Source: Hippopus hippopus (Eukaryota > Mollusca > Bivalvia > Cardiida > Cardiidae). Taken from it: a DNA stretch of 64,000 bases. The notes below the pieces were generated by a model that saw only the letters and a program-made list of their open reading frames with translations, did no database searches and was not told where the DNA came from. Position numbers and translations under genes: made by a program. The stretch's first letter is position 1; the number at the start of each line of letters is the position of its first letter. Of the stretch, positions 1 through 10,654 are shown one piece after another. Where the stretch lies: NCBI GenBank assembly GCA_946811185.2, contig OX328107.1, positions 39,209,860-39,273,859 on the forward strand, given 5' to 3'.

Positions 1-26
1 TAGTTTTCTAAAATAATCATAATCAT

Positions 27-110
27 GATACTATAGTTATCTCGTGGCAGAAATATGCCACGATACTATAGTTACATAAAACTTGCGCAAATTTTGTTTG
101 TAACTACCTT
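27..110. repeat. Short dispersed repeat with palindromic core
   Basis: A palindromic core (CGTGGCAGAAATATGCCACG, 44-63) is flanked by ACTATAGT-type words. A diverged copy lies at about 15356-15425 (same order: AGTTATCT, a GTGGAAGAAATATGCCAC core, then GCAAATTTTGTG). It abuts the broken end of the Tc1/mariner remnant, so it probably inserted into it. Family unknown. Confidence 0.4.
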
Positions 111-560
111 AGTAAAACGAGGCCCTGGGTTTCCATTTCTCCACATTTTTCCTCCAAACATAACTCCTTTTATTTTTATTTATCAGAAAAAATGATATTG
201 GCCTATTCTCTTTCAAATGTCCAGTGTAGATGGGAAAGAGTGAAGGCCCTTCTCTTTACTTTGTTTCTGGCTGTAATGGTAGTTGCCTTCTTTACAACCC
301 TCTTGTGGTAACCATTTTCATGTAATCTTCCAAGAACTGTCCTCCAAGATAGTGTTTGAGGTCTACTTTCATTAAATTTTGAAGTTGTTTCATATAATGA
401 TTTTCTTCTGTTACATTTTATCAGATTTAATATTAGTCTGTCAGCCTGGTTCGATGATGTACGTCTCCGTCCACACTTTCCCTTCCTCCTATTTTCTTTG
501 AAATCTTCATTTTTTTCCTTTCATTGTAGTCTCTTTCAAAATTTACACATGGTTAATGTA
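105..560 (-). pseudogene. Decayed Tc1/mariner-type (IS630 superfamily) transposase
   Basis: Read on the minus strand from about 560 to 206 there is one open frame of about 118 codons with an Arg-rich segment (GRRRTSSNQADRL), then SRPQTLSWRTVLGRLHENGY, VKRRAFTLSHLHW and, after an in-frame TAG at 203-205, ANIIFSD. The layout matches the second HTH and the start of the DDE domain of Tc1-like transposases, in which W..VIFSDES carries the first catalytic Asp. After another stop and a small frameshift the frame resumes with VMFGGKMWRNGNPGPRF. The second Asp and the Glu are missing because the sequence ends near 105. No inverted repeats were found. Identification rests on motif recognition and is fairly secure; activity is excluded. 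Confidence 0.7.
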
Positions 561-755
561 CTTAGACCACAGAATTATGCAGAGAGCTGACCAATCAGCA
601 ATCAGTATTTCAAAAGCATAATTATGTTACCTACTTTTTTAACCTGATCCTGACCTTTATGCTGAATATATAAGTAGGCATATAAATAGAACTCCGACTA
701 ATATTCGGAAAGTTACATATACACGGGTAGGTACTTATGTACACAGATTATCAAT

Positions 756-937
756 TTAACCCTTAGCCTACAAAGCCCAACTCAAGGTGCGTTTGTGGTC
801 AGTCTAGATCAAGATCAGACTGCACAAAATGTGCAGTCTGATCTTGGATCCACGCTGACCTATGAGGAGATATTTTCCCCAAAAAATATGAAATTGCAAT
901 ACTTGCTTCAATTACTTATCTAGTAAGTGAAGGGTTG
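756..937. mobile_element. Hp2 hairpin MITE
   Basis: Bounded by TTAA (756-759) plus CCCTTAGCC and by AAGGGTTGA at the right end. Its centre is the perfect palindrome arm GATCAAGATCAGACTGCACA / TGTGCAGTCTGATCTTG around 811-855. TTAA ends suggest a piggyBac-type MITE (inference). No coding capacity. Confidence 0.65.
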
Positions 938-1735
938 ATTGGTGTAAACCGCACAAAATATTTCCGAGACCATTTGGGATATATGCCAACGATGCCGAGG
1001 GTAAAAATAGAATATTAATTCATGTAAATGATTTTGACCTGGGTAAGGTTAAAGTGTCAGAAGTAGATAATATAAAAGATAAAACTCCCACAGTTGTATA
1101 TCTAGATATACAATTCTAATATATCCCATGCATGAATTCCGACAACTGTTGTTTGCAATATCGAGTGCAGGCAAAATGTACACTTCACGGTAAAACAATT
1201 TTGAAATATGATATAGTGAACATTTCAATGGGTTAGTGCATTACTATTTTATGTGCCTTCACAATGTACAGACACTTAAAGTTAAAATAGTATTGCTCTC
1301 ACCTATCAGTTTACTAAGGCAACTTCTAGAGTGGATTGTGGCTTTGACAGTATTAAAAAAAGGCTCTGATTCACAATCAGAAGCTAATCCTGAAAATTTT
1401 GTGAATATTTTTGTTTGGATACAAGATGATACGAGTAGAGACATTAAGAAACCATGAGTTACGCTTGGATGTGACATCATTGCGATCGTTTAAGTCTGCG
1501 ATTGAATTCTGATTCGATATAATTACTACAAGCAGGGGTCACGAGTTATGACGATATAATACATTCAGATACGTGTGGATAAGTCCAGATACCTTTATTG
1601 CGAACCGATGCGCTATGTTTCGCTAAGTTATGATTGTTGTCGCGATGTGTTTAAAGAAAGAGCTGCGATTGAACCCCAATGAGTGTATATGGGCCAGGAC
1701 TGTGTACAGAATTATTGTTTTTCATGAAGACTAAT
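938..1735 (+). pseudogene. Coding-like decayed sequence, family not recognised
   Basis: From 938 a frame runs to a TAA at 1117-1119 with protein-like content (IYANDAEGKNRILIHVNDFD) and continues in the same frame to a TAG near 1237 (CTLHGKTILKYDIVNISMG). A shifted frame at 1236-1457 then gives GSDSQSEANPENFVNIFVWI, and a third stretch to about 1735 reads VVAMCLKKELRLNPNECIWA between stops. The runs follow each other up to the edge of DIRS element 1 at 1753. I see no known domain. It may be an old transposon gene or host exon; composition alone supports it. Confidence 0.3.
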
Positions 1736-1752
1736 TGTTGAGGAGAGTGATA

Positions 1753-2125
1753 ATCCCCCAAACAAACGAGACTTACCTGAAAGTTGATGTTTGGTTGAGA
1801 TTCTATAGAGTCATACTTCTACTCGAGGGATCATATGAGATGCGCGCCTACTGAATACACCAGTGATTCAAAGCTTATTAACAGCAACCAACAAATGCTA
1901 GGAAGAACTAACATCAATTGAACCAATTGATTTGCAGGTTACTGCTCACTAAGGGTCTACTTCGTAAACCCTGGGAGGGATCATATAGGAATATCAGGGT
2001 GGGCATATGATCCCTCGAGTAGAAGTATGACTATATAGAATCTCAACCAAACATCAACTTTTAGGTAAGTCTCGTTTGTTTGGGGGATTCTATTACGTCA
2101 TACTACTCTCGTTCTCATATGAGAC
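1753..2125. repeat. DIRS element 1: 3' inverted repeat plus internal complementary region
   Basis: Arms 1753-1838 and 2003-2088 are inverted copies, about 86 bp with only a few mismatches (ATCCCCCAAACAAACGAGAC at the outer end). The spacer 1839-2002 holds the terminal repeat proper and unique DNA. Bases 2089-2125 pair instead with the far 5' end near 6805-6845. Confidence 0.8.
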
Positions 2126-2217
2126 TTCAAAGCCATTGCATTTTTTGGTTGTTGAGGACCCGAAAGAATAAATATAGCGTACTACTTACATGTACGGGAA
2201 TTCTATTCCTTTTCTAT

Positions 2218-3441
2218 TCAATTTGACAAGATAGTTGAAGCATAAGAAATCTCTTTTTGCTGAATGTCTTTATGGTAATATTGTGCAAATGTTTCTGCAT
2301 TTTTCCAACCAGCAATTTTCATGATGTCCTGTATTGGAATTGAACTGGCTTTAGCCTTTGAGGTTGAGGCAACTCTTACACTGTGAGCCTTAAACACTGA
2401 TATATCAATGCCAGATGAACTCATTATAGTCTTTAACCATCTGCTAATTGTACTAGAAGTTACTGCAGCATGTGGCTTTAAATAACTTAGGAAAAGAGAA
2501 TCTTCATTTTTCTGCAGTTTTCTAGTTCTATTAATGTACTCCTGCAAAGTATCTACAACACATAACCTCCTATCTGGAGTAAAACTTTTCAGAAATATGA
2601 ATGGTACAGGCCTACCTGGTCTGCACTGTTTTAAACACCCTCTTAACTGTACAACAAAGTAATCTGAACTTTTCTTTAGGTCTTTTAGAGTCATTAATTG
2701 CAATGTTTGAGCTCTAGTGGCGTTAGTTAAGGCAATGAGCATTGCTAGTTTCATAGTTACCATTTTTAAAGATAATACTGGTAACTGCACTGATCCAAGT
2801 GTTTTCAAATAGTCTATTACTTGTGCCACATCCCAAGTTTCTAAATATTTTACTTTAGGTGGACGTAAATTAAACACACCGGTACAAAACCGTTTCACCA
2901 AAGGATGTTGGCCTACAGAAAAACCACAAACAATGATTCCTACAGATGACAGGGCACTCCGTGCTACATTTATGGTTTCATAGGATAAACCTGAATCGAG
3001 AAGTTCCATCAAGAAATCCAAAACAGTATCTATAGTAATTTGAACTGAATCAACCTGTCTTTCACAGCAGAAATGAAGCCATTTTTTGACATAAACTGAG
3101 TACTGCTTTTGTGTTGATGGCTTCCATGATGAAATAATGACAGTGGCAGCTTTTTGCGAAATATTTCTGTCTTGTAGGCTTTTCCTGATAATCGAGATGC
3201 CACTAGATTCAGTTTCCCTGATAGTGGATGCTCTTTTTTGGTTGATGTCAGAAACAGAGTACTCTGTGTCACTGGAATCACTACTGGATAGTCTGTGAGA
3301 AGTTCCAGGAAATTGTTCCACCAATTCTGGGTTGGCCAGAGTGGAAGAATCATTATACACTCTCCTTGGTCCTTTCTTAACTTCACTAGAGCTTTCCCAA
3401 TCAAACTGAAAGGACAAAATATGTACATGTAATTTGAACAC
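2218..3441 (-). CDS. DIRS tyrosine recombinase (element 1)
   Basis: Open frame of 407 codons. It supplies the integrase function of DIRS elements, inserting a circular cDNA by site-specific strand exchange rather than DDE chemistry. An N-terminal SAM-like region (SSWKPSTQKQYSVYVKKW, about residues 105-125) is followed by the catalytic domain: first Arg in NATRAQTLQLM (about 240), the H-x-x-R box in KAHSVRVASTSKA (about 352), then KIAGWKNAETFAQYYHKD with the Tyr nucleophile (about 390). All four expected residues are present and there is no internal stop, unlike the upstream RT. The first about 60 residues overlap the end of the RT/RNase H frame in another phase, usual for DIRS, so the real start may lie inside the listed frame. 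Host expression is unknown. Confidence 0.88.
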   Translation of the reverse strand: MFKLHVHILSFQFDWESSSEVKKGPRRVYNDSSTLANPELVEQFPGTSHRLSSSDSSDTEYSVSDINQKRASTIRETESSGISIIRKSLQDRNISQKAATVIISSWKPSTQKQYSVYVKKWLHFCCERQVDSVQITIDTVLDFLMELLDSGLSYETINVARSALSSVGIIVCGFSVGQHPLVKRFCTGVFNLRPPKVKYLETWDVAQVIDYLKTLGSVQLPVLSLKMVTMKLAMLIALTNATRAQTLQLMTLKDLKKSSDYFVVQLRGCLKQCRPGRPVPFIFLKSFTPDRRLCVVDTLQEYINRTRKLQKNEDSLFLSYLKPHAAVTSSTISRWLKTIMSSSGIDISVFKAHSVRVASTSKAKASSIPIQDIMKIAGWKNAETFAQYYHKDIQQKEISYASTILSN

Positions 3442-5045
3442 CAGTCATGTGAAAATGCATCAATGAAAACAGCCTGCGAATCAGGTTTCCATGACACATA
3501 TTTAGGCAACTGTTTATTGACTCTAGAAGCAAACATGTCGAGATCTGGGATTCCCCAAATACAACAAATTTTATCAAAAATATGTTTGTTCAGCTGCCAT
3601 TCAATATTGTTATTGAAGTGTCTAGAACCAACATCAGAAATGTTTTCTTTCCCTGGAATATGATATGCAGACAACCATATGTCCTTTTCCATGCACCATA
3701 CCCAAAGATTATGAGCAAGGAGATCACATTCTATGGATTTACATCCACCCATATTGTTAATGTATGAAATAGCACAGGAATTATATGAAAAAAATTTTAC
3801 ATAAATTTTGTTCATTTCTTTGCAAAAAGCTTTGACTGCTAACTTAATAGCTAGTAATTCTAGACAATTAATATGCCTTCCAGAGTCTTCAATTGTCCAT
3901 CTACCACCAGTTTCCTCATCATTACAGATTCCAGCCCATCCTAAGGATGAAGCATCTGTGGTAATCACAACATCAGGATAACCATGATCAATTACACGTC
4001 TCTGCAAACGTAAATTATCTATCCACCATTTCAATTCAGTCTTCATTTCTGTTGATATATGCAGTTTTGCAGAGTAATTACCTTTAGAAATTTTTAAAGC
4101 TTTAATTTTCTCTCTTTCAGTTGTTCTATAAAACAGAGGGCCGAATTCAACAGCAGAAAAGCTTGAAACCATAAGTCCAAGAACTCTAGGAACAGAGTTA
4201 ATGGTCTCTTTTGACTTAGTACATAATTGTTTACATTCTTGAACTAAGGTCAACACTTTATTTTCTGGAAGTGTAACAATCATTTTCTCAGAATCTATAT
4301 TGTTACCCAAAAAAGTTAATTTCTAAGTTGGAATCAACACAGACTTCTCTTCATGTATCATGAAACCTACACTTGTCATAACAATTTGTGTTTGTTCTAC
4401 ATTTTGTTCACATTATTTAAATGTATCTCCTATAAGAACAGAATCGTCAATAAACCCAGAATTAGTATACCCTTGAATTCACAATGATGACTAAATTGGT
4501 TTCATAATCTTTGTAAATATTCTAGGGGCAAAAGCAATACCATTGGGTAAACATTGATGCTGATACAAAGTACCAGACTTCTCAAAACGTAATTTCACTT
4601 GATCTTGTTTGGAAATGAATACAGAATAATAGGCATGGCGTAAATCAATTGATGCCATATAACATCCAGGTTTGATAAGCTTTAAAACTGACTCGAAAGT
4701 ATCCATTTTAAAATGCTTATAGGGTATGCTCTCATTGAGCTTCTTCAAATTCAGAATCATTCTGTATTCACCCGGATTCTTTTTGGGTACAAGGAAAATT
4801 GGAGAAATAAATTCATTGCTGTCATGCTCAACAATTTTTATGACTTTCATATCTAAAAGTTTTTTAATTTCATTTTGCACAATTAAATCCTCGACAGTAC
4901 CAAATTTTGACGGTGAACATCGAGACTGAACAGCATTCAATCAGTCAATAAATTCAATTGGACAACCCTGAATAATGTCCAAAATGTTTTCATCTTGAGT
5001 AAGATTTCTCCAATTTTCCAAGTGAAATCTAAGCTACCAGCTTCA
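3030..5045 (-). pseudogene. DIRS reverse transcriptase-RNase H, broken (element 1)
   Basis: One frame can be followed through the region but carries about six in-frame stops. They include a TAG just upstream of LRFHLENW (about 5035), a TGA at about 4945 after PIEFID, and TAG at 4491-4493, TGA at 4479-4481, a TAA and a TAG before 4310. RT motifs seen: FISPIFLVPKKNPGEYRMIL, LKKLNESIPYKHFKMDTF, MASIDLRHAYYSV, LPNGIAFAPRIFTKIMKP and the catalytic box as FIDD (4443-4454; both Asp kept, Tyr replaced by Phe). RNase H follows with TTDASSLGWAG, INCLELLAIKLAV and the HIPGKENISDVGSR box. The 3030-4310 part (426 codons) is still open. The C-terminal tail overlaps the recombinase frame. Confidence 0.85.
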
Positions 5046-5169
5046 AAAACTGGGCTCACCTTGTTTATTTCTTTTGCCCCTCTCTCATGTTTTTTGTGAA
5101 GGTACTGCTAAAGGAACTGTCACCACCCCTATATTGGTAGTATCCTCAGGCTCTACCACAACGGGCACC

Positions 5170-6209
5170 TCAGTTGCCTCGTAAGTAAGGGCCACCTCTG
5201 TTTCTTCTACCACGAGGATTGCGAACAACTTTCCCTATTCTGCTCATGTCTTGAATGTCTTTGACATTACGATTCACATCAGTCTCATTTCCATATAGAT
5301 AATCAGTATATGGTAAACTAGCAGATGTCAAGGGATAGAATTTTGGGTCCAAATCATGCTTGTGGAACTCTTTCCTTTTGTTATTAACAAGCTTGTTGCA
5401 CTGTCCAAGCAAAGCAAGAGCATTTGTGCCCCATTCAATGGATTCTGAGTCAAAGTCCTCACTATTTTTGTCAAGTAACTTCACAAAATTGATCGATGCC
5501 TTGATCATGAGATTCTGTATGGCTTGCATCTTAGCATCGTCTGTCTGAGTCTGAGGTTTCAACAATCTCCAGATACCTGGATTTACTCTTGTTTTAGTCA
5601 AAGAATCACAGTTATTTGGCCTGTAAACTTCTTTAGTGATTTCGGCGACTCTTTCATCCGAGACCCCACTTCTAAATGAAGAATTCACAAACTGGGCCAA
5701 ATCTTCATTTACCTCATTATCTACCTCTCAGCCAAAAGGAATTTATCTGACAATCCCTTTAAAGTAGTTTTAGCCTTTTTTGAAGGAGGACAGTCCTCTG
5801 AATCATTGTCTTCACAGTGGGGACTGGTATGTTCTGGACAACTGGTATCATCGTACTCGTCATCATAATTATCATAACAGGGGTCATAATTCGACTCGTC
5901 ATACAAAAAGTCAACTCTGTCTGAAAGCTTTTTTATCTGCTCACCTTGTTGCAAAACATTCGAGTTGAGTTCTTTCAGTATCAAACCAATTTCTTTGTTA
6001 ATGTCATTCGTTCCATGGGAACCCGCGGCCCCAGTAGTCGCTGTTTTACTAGTGTTGGCCGACTTCACCGGCATTTTCTCGGTCTTTTTATTTGGATCCT
6101 TATTTTCTTGTTGAGAATTACTAACGAGCTTTGACGAAGCAACATTCTCGGTGACATTATCAGCCTTCTTTTCGATTGGCACATGCTTTTTCAACATGGT
6201 TTCCGCCAT
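5170..6209 (-). pseudogene. DIRS gag-like frames (element 1)
   Basis: Two successive open frames in different phases. 6209-5721 (start chosen at MAETMLKK; the upstream in-frame Met at 6236 is alternative) is rich in Lys, Thr and acidic residues and ends with an acidic stretch and a nuclear-signal-like PPSKKAKT. After a frameshift near 5720 the frame 5700-5170 reads LAQFVNSSFRSGVSDERV, GIWRLLKPQTQTDDAKMQAI, a helical Leu-rich domain and a Gly/Arg-rich tail (NPRGRRNRGGPYLRGN) that would suit nucleic-acid binding. The same layout (acidic head, Q-T-Q-D helix domain, RG tail) occurs in element 2 at 41778-43067, which supports a Gag role by position. Confidence 0.65.
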
Positions 6210-6493
6210 ATTGTTTATGCCAACCACGTGCCTCACGTGGAGTAATCTCGAACAGAAATGGCTAACTATTGTAAATATGCTATATTCGTCAAAGACAGAA
6301 TAAGCATTTAAGCTACCATGTAACTTTATTCAATTTAGTTACTTCGTAACTGAATTTAAATGTTTATCAAGTTGATAAAGAAATACGCTTAGAGATTATT
6401 TTGGTCACGGACTGTAGCTCCTACAGTCAAATAGAAATATGTCTGCTCCAGACGATTTCTAAAAGCGCACTGGTGTATTCGGTCATGGTAGAC

Positions 6494-6789
6494 CAGCCTG
6501 CATAGCTCAGTTGGTAGAGCGTAGGACTCGTGATCATGAGGGTGTGGGTTCGATCCCCACGGCTGGCCATCTAAAATTACTAATAGTCTTTCGGATGAGA
6601 CGTTATTTAAACCGAGGTCCCGTGTGACGGTGCTATACACCGAGCACGTTAAAGAACCAGGCGAAACTTAGGATGGGTTTCGTCCTGTATCTGCACTATC
6701 CCCCGTAACAATACTAACAGCCTTCAGGGGGCATCGCCCATATGGGAAACCGGTGGCGACGATAAATAAACGCAAATTCAATCAATCAA
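6494..6789 (+). mobile_element. tRNA-derived SINE with 15-bp target duplication
   Basis: Head 6496-6568 is tRNA-like: A box TAGCTCAGTTGG, B box GGTTCGATCCC, but the anticodon stem does not pair properly. The body (GGATGAGACGTTA, CCGAGGTCCCGTGTG, GCACGTTAAAGAACC) resembles one of the highly conserved SINE central domains found in invertebrates; I do not name which. The tail is (CAAT)n. Perfect 15-bp direct repeats TCGGTCATGGTAGAC flank it (6479-6493 and 6790-6804), so the element is complete. It landed inside the 5' inverted repeat of DIRS element 1 and is therefore younger. Confidence 0.85.
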
Positions 6790-6846
6790 TCGGTCATGGT
6801 AGACATGCATCTCATATGAGCACTAGAGTAGTATGATGTAACAGAA

Positions 6847-7560
6847 TGTGACATTTGCAGTATGCAGACATTATCATCAGAGAGGAAGAAGACGTGCAGT
6901 TGCCAGACCAGCAACAACCACAACCTGCAAGGGTCTGGAGAGCAGTAGTTGGAAAGTTCTGCTTGTGACCATAGCTCACAGAAGAAAGAAGCCAACAATT
7001 TGGTTAGCTTTCTAGCCTCCTCGACACATCCTACTAAGGATACAAAATACCACAATTTTCATTTTATATTTAGATTAAATTTATGTTTTCGGAATGAGAA
7101 TTGCTCCTTTTCACCTTTCCTGCACACCATGTTCCATTCCGCAGAAAAAATAAGTGCATTCAAGCATTTTTGCTGCATATCTATAGGATAAATTAAACAT
7201 TTTTTTTTTTTCATTTTTGAGGGTGAAAATGTGGTAATCAGTTCTTTGGAATTCTGAGTTTGCGACCTTCCCTTTCAGCCCAACCGATTCAGGCTTGCAG
7301 GCTTTCTGGAAGGGTTCTGGATTTGTTTCCGGAATTGTTGGTGTTGGAAAGCTGCTACAAGTAGAACCTGAATGTTCAATGTTGACGGGAGTATGTTTGT
7401 TTTAAACAGCACCATGTACTGCTGCTGCAAAGGAGGCAGCATTTCTTACTTCGATTGTCTCGATGCAAAGGATCAAAAAGGAGAACTTATCCTATCCTAT
7501 TATCCAGCAAATCAAACCAGAGTGCGGCCTTTGCCTTGTCCAAGATTGGTCCTGATCAAC
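6847..7560 (+). pseudogene. Coding-like decayed sequence right of DIRS element 1
   Basis: From 6847 a frame reads CDICSMQTLSSERKKTC, hits a TAG at 6946-6948 and continues open to 7191. A second frame, open from 7238, gives SPTDSGLQAFWKGSGFVSGI and VEPECSMLTGVC, meets a TAA near 7405 and continues in the same phase (TAAAKEAAFLTSIVSMQRIK, KPECGLCLVQDW) to a TGA near 7555. A plausible acceptor (GTAATCAG) ends at 7240. No family recognised. Together with 938-1735 it may be one old gene or element split by DIRS element 1. Confidence 0.3.
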
Positions 7561-8690
7561 ATGATTTAGAAGCATGACTTGATGCGATCTGCTGTGTTTT
7601 GTTACAATTCAGTACTGTAAGATGCAATGACCACAACTGAAAACCAATCGTGTTGATCGTAGAAAATTTTTTGATAGCAAAAAAATTTCATACGATTAAC
7701 ACGATTGCCACCAGTAACACCAAGTTCTGATACCAGCTGATAGGATCATCACGACTTCCTCACGATTAAGATCACGATTGCAATCGTGGCACGAATCGTG
7801 ATAGTGGGTACCTAGCATTACCTTTTAGATAAGAAAAAAGAAGCTTTCAAGCTGATGGTAAAAACCCAAAATTTGCTGTTTCAAAGATATTTGAAGGAGG
7901 TGGGAAATATCTTCTTATCAGACAGTTTATATCCAAGATCAGACTGTGCATGTTCTGTGCAGTCTAATCTGAATCTACATCATCCTCAAAAGGTCTTTGA
8001 GTTGGTTCAGCAGCCTAAAGATTGAGTTCCATGGCTCTACAAAGTTTTGAAAAATTTCATGAGCAGACTTGACATTGCTAACAAAATTCGCCAAATTTCA
8101 TGTATTTAACCCCTTCCCAAACAATCCCTGGTTTTCACAACCCTGAAAAAGAAGCCTTTTGAAAACATAATAACATAATAAGCAATATTTCACATTTTTT
8201 TAAGTTTTTAAGTAAAACAGAATACTTCTGTCAAATTCGAAGGGACAAAATTTAGTAATAGTAGGTTTAAAACTCATGAACACCCCTTTTTTCTTTGACA
8301 CCCATCACCCATCAAAGCCTAACATTTTCAAAATATTACAGACAACTGCTAGTTCAATTTTAACACTCCACAATGAGGTTTACCTTGATTAAATACCAAT
8401 AAATAATTTAGCATTTTGATGTAAATTGTACCTGTTATGTTTGTCTCTTTTGTATCGGATGCAATAATTCATTTCAACAATCACGACAGATCCATTTTGG
8501 AACAAGCTTTTTCTCTAATACAAACATGTACATATGACATGAAAAATACGAATAGTCACATTGTCCAAATTAGATAGAAAATCTTGTGCCATGGTAAATA
8601 CCACAGCACTCATTTTCTATCCCATACTTATCTCTAGTAACTGGGGAATTCCATAATTGATTTTACCATCCTTATTTAGACAAACAATCA
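7561..8690. other. Non-coding stretch with ACGATT palindromes and repeat fragments
   Basis: 7650-7800 is dense in CACGATT/AATCGTG words and includes the perfect 16-bp palindrome CACGATTGCAATCGTG (7773-7788). 7910-8030 is a degenerate Hp2 copy and 8106-8170 the left end of an Hp1 copy. I see no gene in the rest. Confidence 0.5.
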
Positions 8691-8696
8691 ATTCTT

Positions 8697-8919
8697 TTAG
8701 ACCCTTTACCACACAATCCTGAGTTTTAACGACCCTGACAGAAATGTATTTTGAACACATTTAGGGAAAAGGAGAAAATGCTGGTAGCCAGCATTTTCTC
8801 CTTTTGCCACAATGTTTATACAATGTTTTTTTAAAATTTTTAATACTATTTATTTTTTTCATCTTGGAACGCCATCAATTTAGACTAGTCTAAAATTTTG
8901 TCATTTGGTAAAGAGTTAA
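8697..8919 (-). mobile_element. Hp1 hairpin MITE
   Basis: Starts with a decayed TTAA (TTAG) plus ACCCTTTACC, has the hairpin GAGAAAATGCTGG.AGCCAGCATTTTCTC around 8774-8803 and ends GGTAAAGAGTTAA. Confidence 0.75.
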
Positions 8920-9164
8920 GAAGCTGTCACTCAGATCTTTACCTCTAAACCCCATGTTTAAAAAGCAGACAATTTTTTGTTTGTAAACAACAGCTTTGCT
9001 TCCCTTTGATTATAAGTATGTGGAGACATTCATTTTTACCATGACATGTAGCTCTATCAATCGATTAAGACCACTTACATCGGAGAACTTTGTTATTAAT
9101 TTTGATATCATTAAAAACATATTGAGGTCGACCATGTTTGTGGATAATAATTTGAAACATATCT

Positions 9165-9276
9165 CCTTATCAGACAGAGTAGAATAAAGATCAGGCTGCA
9201 CATTCTGTGCAGTCTGATCTTGATCTACACTGTCTGCAAAAGGTCAGCGAGTTACTCTCACCAGCCTAAGGGTTAA
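9165..9276. mobile_element. Hp2 hairpin MITE, partial
   Basis: Contains AGATCAGGCTGCACA and TGTGCAGTCTGATCTTGATC as inverted arms (9187-9225) and the right terminus CAGCCTAAGGGTTAA (TTAA 9273-9276). The left end is not clear. Confidence 0.55.
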
Positions 9277-9344
9277 TCTATGTTAGAAGTGTTACTTTAT
9301 TTACGTGGCGTTTAATTACTCTGTAACTATACACTTTGGCTCAG

Positions 9345-9445
9345 CAAATTTCTGCTCCTGCTGAGGATCGAACTCAGAACTCCTCCAGAGTACATGTATT
9401 TTCAGAGGCGTTTTTCCATTTAAACTACAAGAGCTTTTGACATTG
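9345..9445 (-). repeat. tRNA-like SINE fragment
   Basis: On the minus strand AGCTCTTGTAGTTTAAATGG resembles a decayed A box and GTTCGATCCTC is a B box. Body and tail are not recognisable. Confidence 0.35.
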
Positions 9446-9449
9446 CTTG

Positions 9450-10650
9450 CCATAGCAGATTATAGATCTATTTTTCAACATTTCAATGCATGAAATCAGT
9501 TTTATTGGAGAAAAAGTACCGGTCAGTTACATTCCCCACTTTATCCATAAACAGGGTCTCATACAAACTCTACCAAAATGAGCTCTCCATCATCTACAAT
9601 GTCTGCAGTAAAACTTGCCAGCATTCTGCTAAAGACATAATAGATCTAATGAATTTACATTGGCATTTAAACAAGAAGGAAGTGGGTTAAAATGTTTTCT
9701 AATGGGAGTGAACTGAATTGAATACAGAATATTATTTCTATTTCAGAGTTATAAAAAAAAATATGTAGAATCAGGTTGATCAGGTAACTCTGACACTAGT
9801 ATGTGGACAGTGAATATTAAAGATCAGACATCACATGATGCATAGTCCAGTCTCGATCTATGTAAAAATCCTGACAGGCACTATAAATTTAGTACCAGTT
9901 GCGTTTGACTGCATTCGAGTGCCTTTAGTAACAATGGCTGCCACAAGTTAACAAAGCGGGTGTTAAAATGCACTTCAATGTAAATAATACCATTTAAAAG
10001 AGTGGAAATTATTGTGATGATGACAATCTGTTATCGCATGCTCAGGCCAAGTGTTTTTCTCTGGCAGAGAAATTAATACAAAATTTAGGTTAAAAGTTGG
10101 GATGTCACTACATCTTCAGCTTACTTTTGGCCTGATTTGACATGAATTCATTTTTCTGCCTTCACCTTACATTTGGAGAGAATACACAGATTGTCATTCT
10201 CGGAATATTTCCATACTTTTACGTGGAATGATTTAAATTTAAAAGAATGTTTCCACTGTTGGGCTTTTAATACTGACTTTGTAAAAGACAGCATTTTCTC
10301 ATCATCCTCTCTCTCTCTCTCACTTGATCAACATTGGTACTACCTATGCCACAAGTAGCTTGGAAAGAATATGATGTGGAGTACGTTAAAAGAAATTCAT
10401 GCAAAGCATGAGTAGGTTCACTTGCCGTGGCCATATAACTGAAATATGTTGAAACGGCATTATACATCCTACAAACAACTGTTGCCACGGAGCCTCTGCT
10501 ATCTGCATCCAAAATCTGAATAAGGCGACAAATTTCTAGACTTGTTCATCTTGTATGCATTTGCAGATGACAAATTCAACGTGACTCAAAATTGACTGAT
10601 TGGGCTTCTTTTTGAAAAGATAGACAAAATCATGGAACTAAGATGATGTA
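9450..10650. other. Unassigned AT-rich DNA
   Basis: A half palindrome of the Hp2 type lies near 9829-9865 and a short (TC)n microsatellite at 10304-10320. The 66-codon frame at 9490-9690 has no recognisable features. I see nothing else. Confidence 0.4.
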
Positions 10651-10654
10651 TTGC

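Larger units (their letters stand above)
1753..6845 (-). mobile_element. DIRS-type tyrosine-recombinase retrotransposon, element 1
   Basis: Order on the minus strand is gag-like frames (6209-5170), reverse transcriptase/RNase H (about 5045-3030) and an overlapping tyrosine recombinase (3441-2218). The ends are DIRS-like. The 3' extremity at 1753-1838 is inverted in the internal complementary region at 2003-2088, and the next part of that region (2089-2125) is the complement of the 5' extremity at about 6805-6845, so the internal region spans the junction a circular intermediate would have. The terminal repeats proper share CATATGAGATGC and GAATACACCAGTG between 1832-1870 and 6465-6815. A SINE (6494-6789) splits the 5' repeat. 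No integrase and no LTR are seen, as expected of the group. RT is broken by stops, so this copy is not autonomous. Confidence 0.85.

Noticed and set aside
6496..6568. Functional tRNA gene
   Set aside because: A and B boxes are present, but the anticodon stem does not pair and the sequence is the head of a SINE with its own target duplication.
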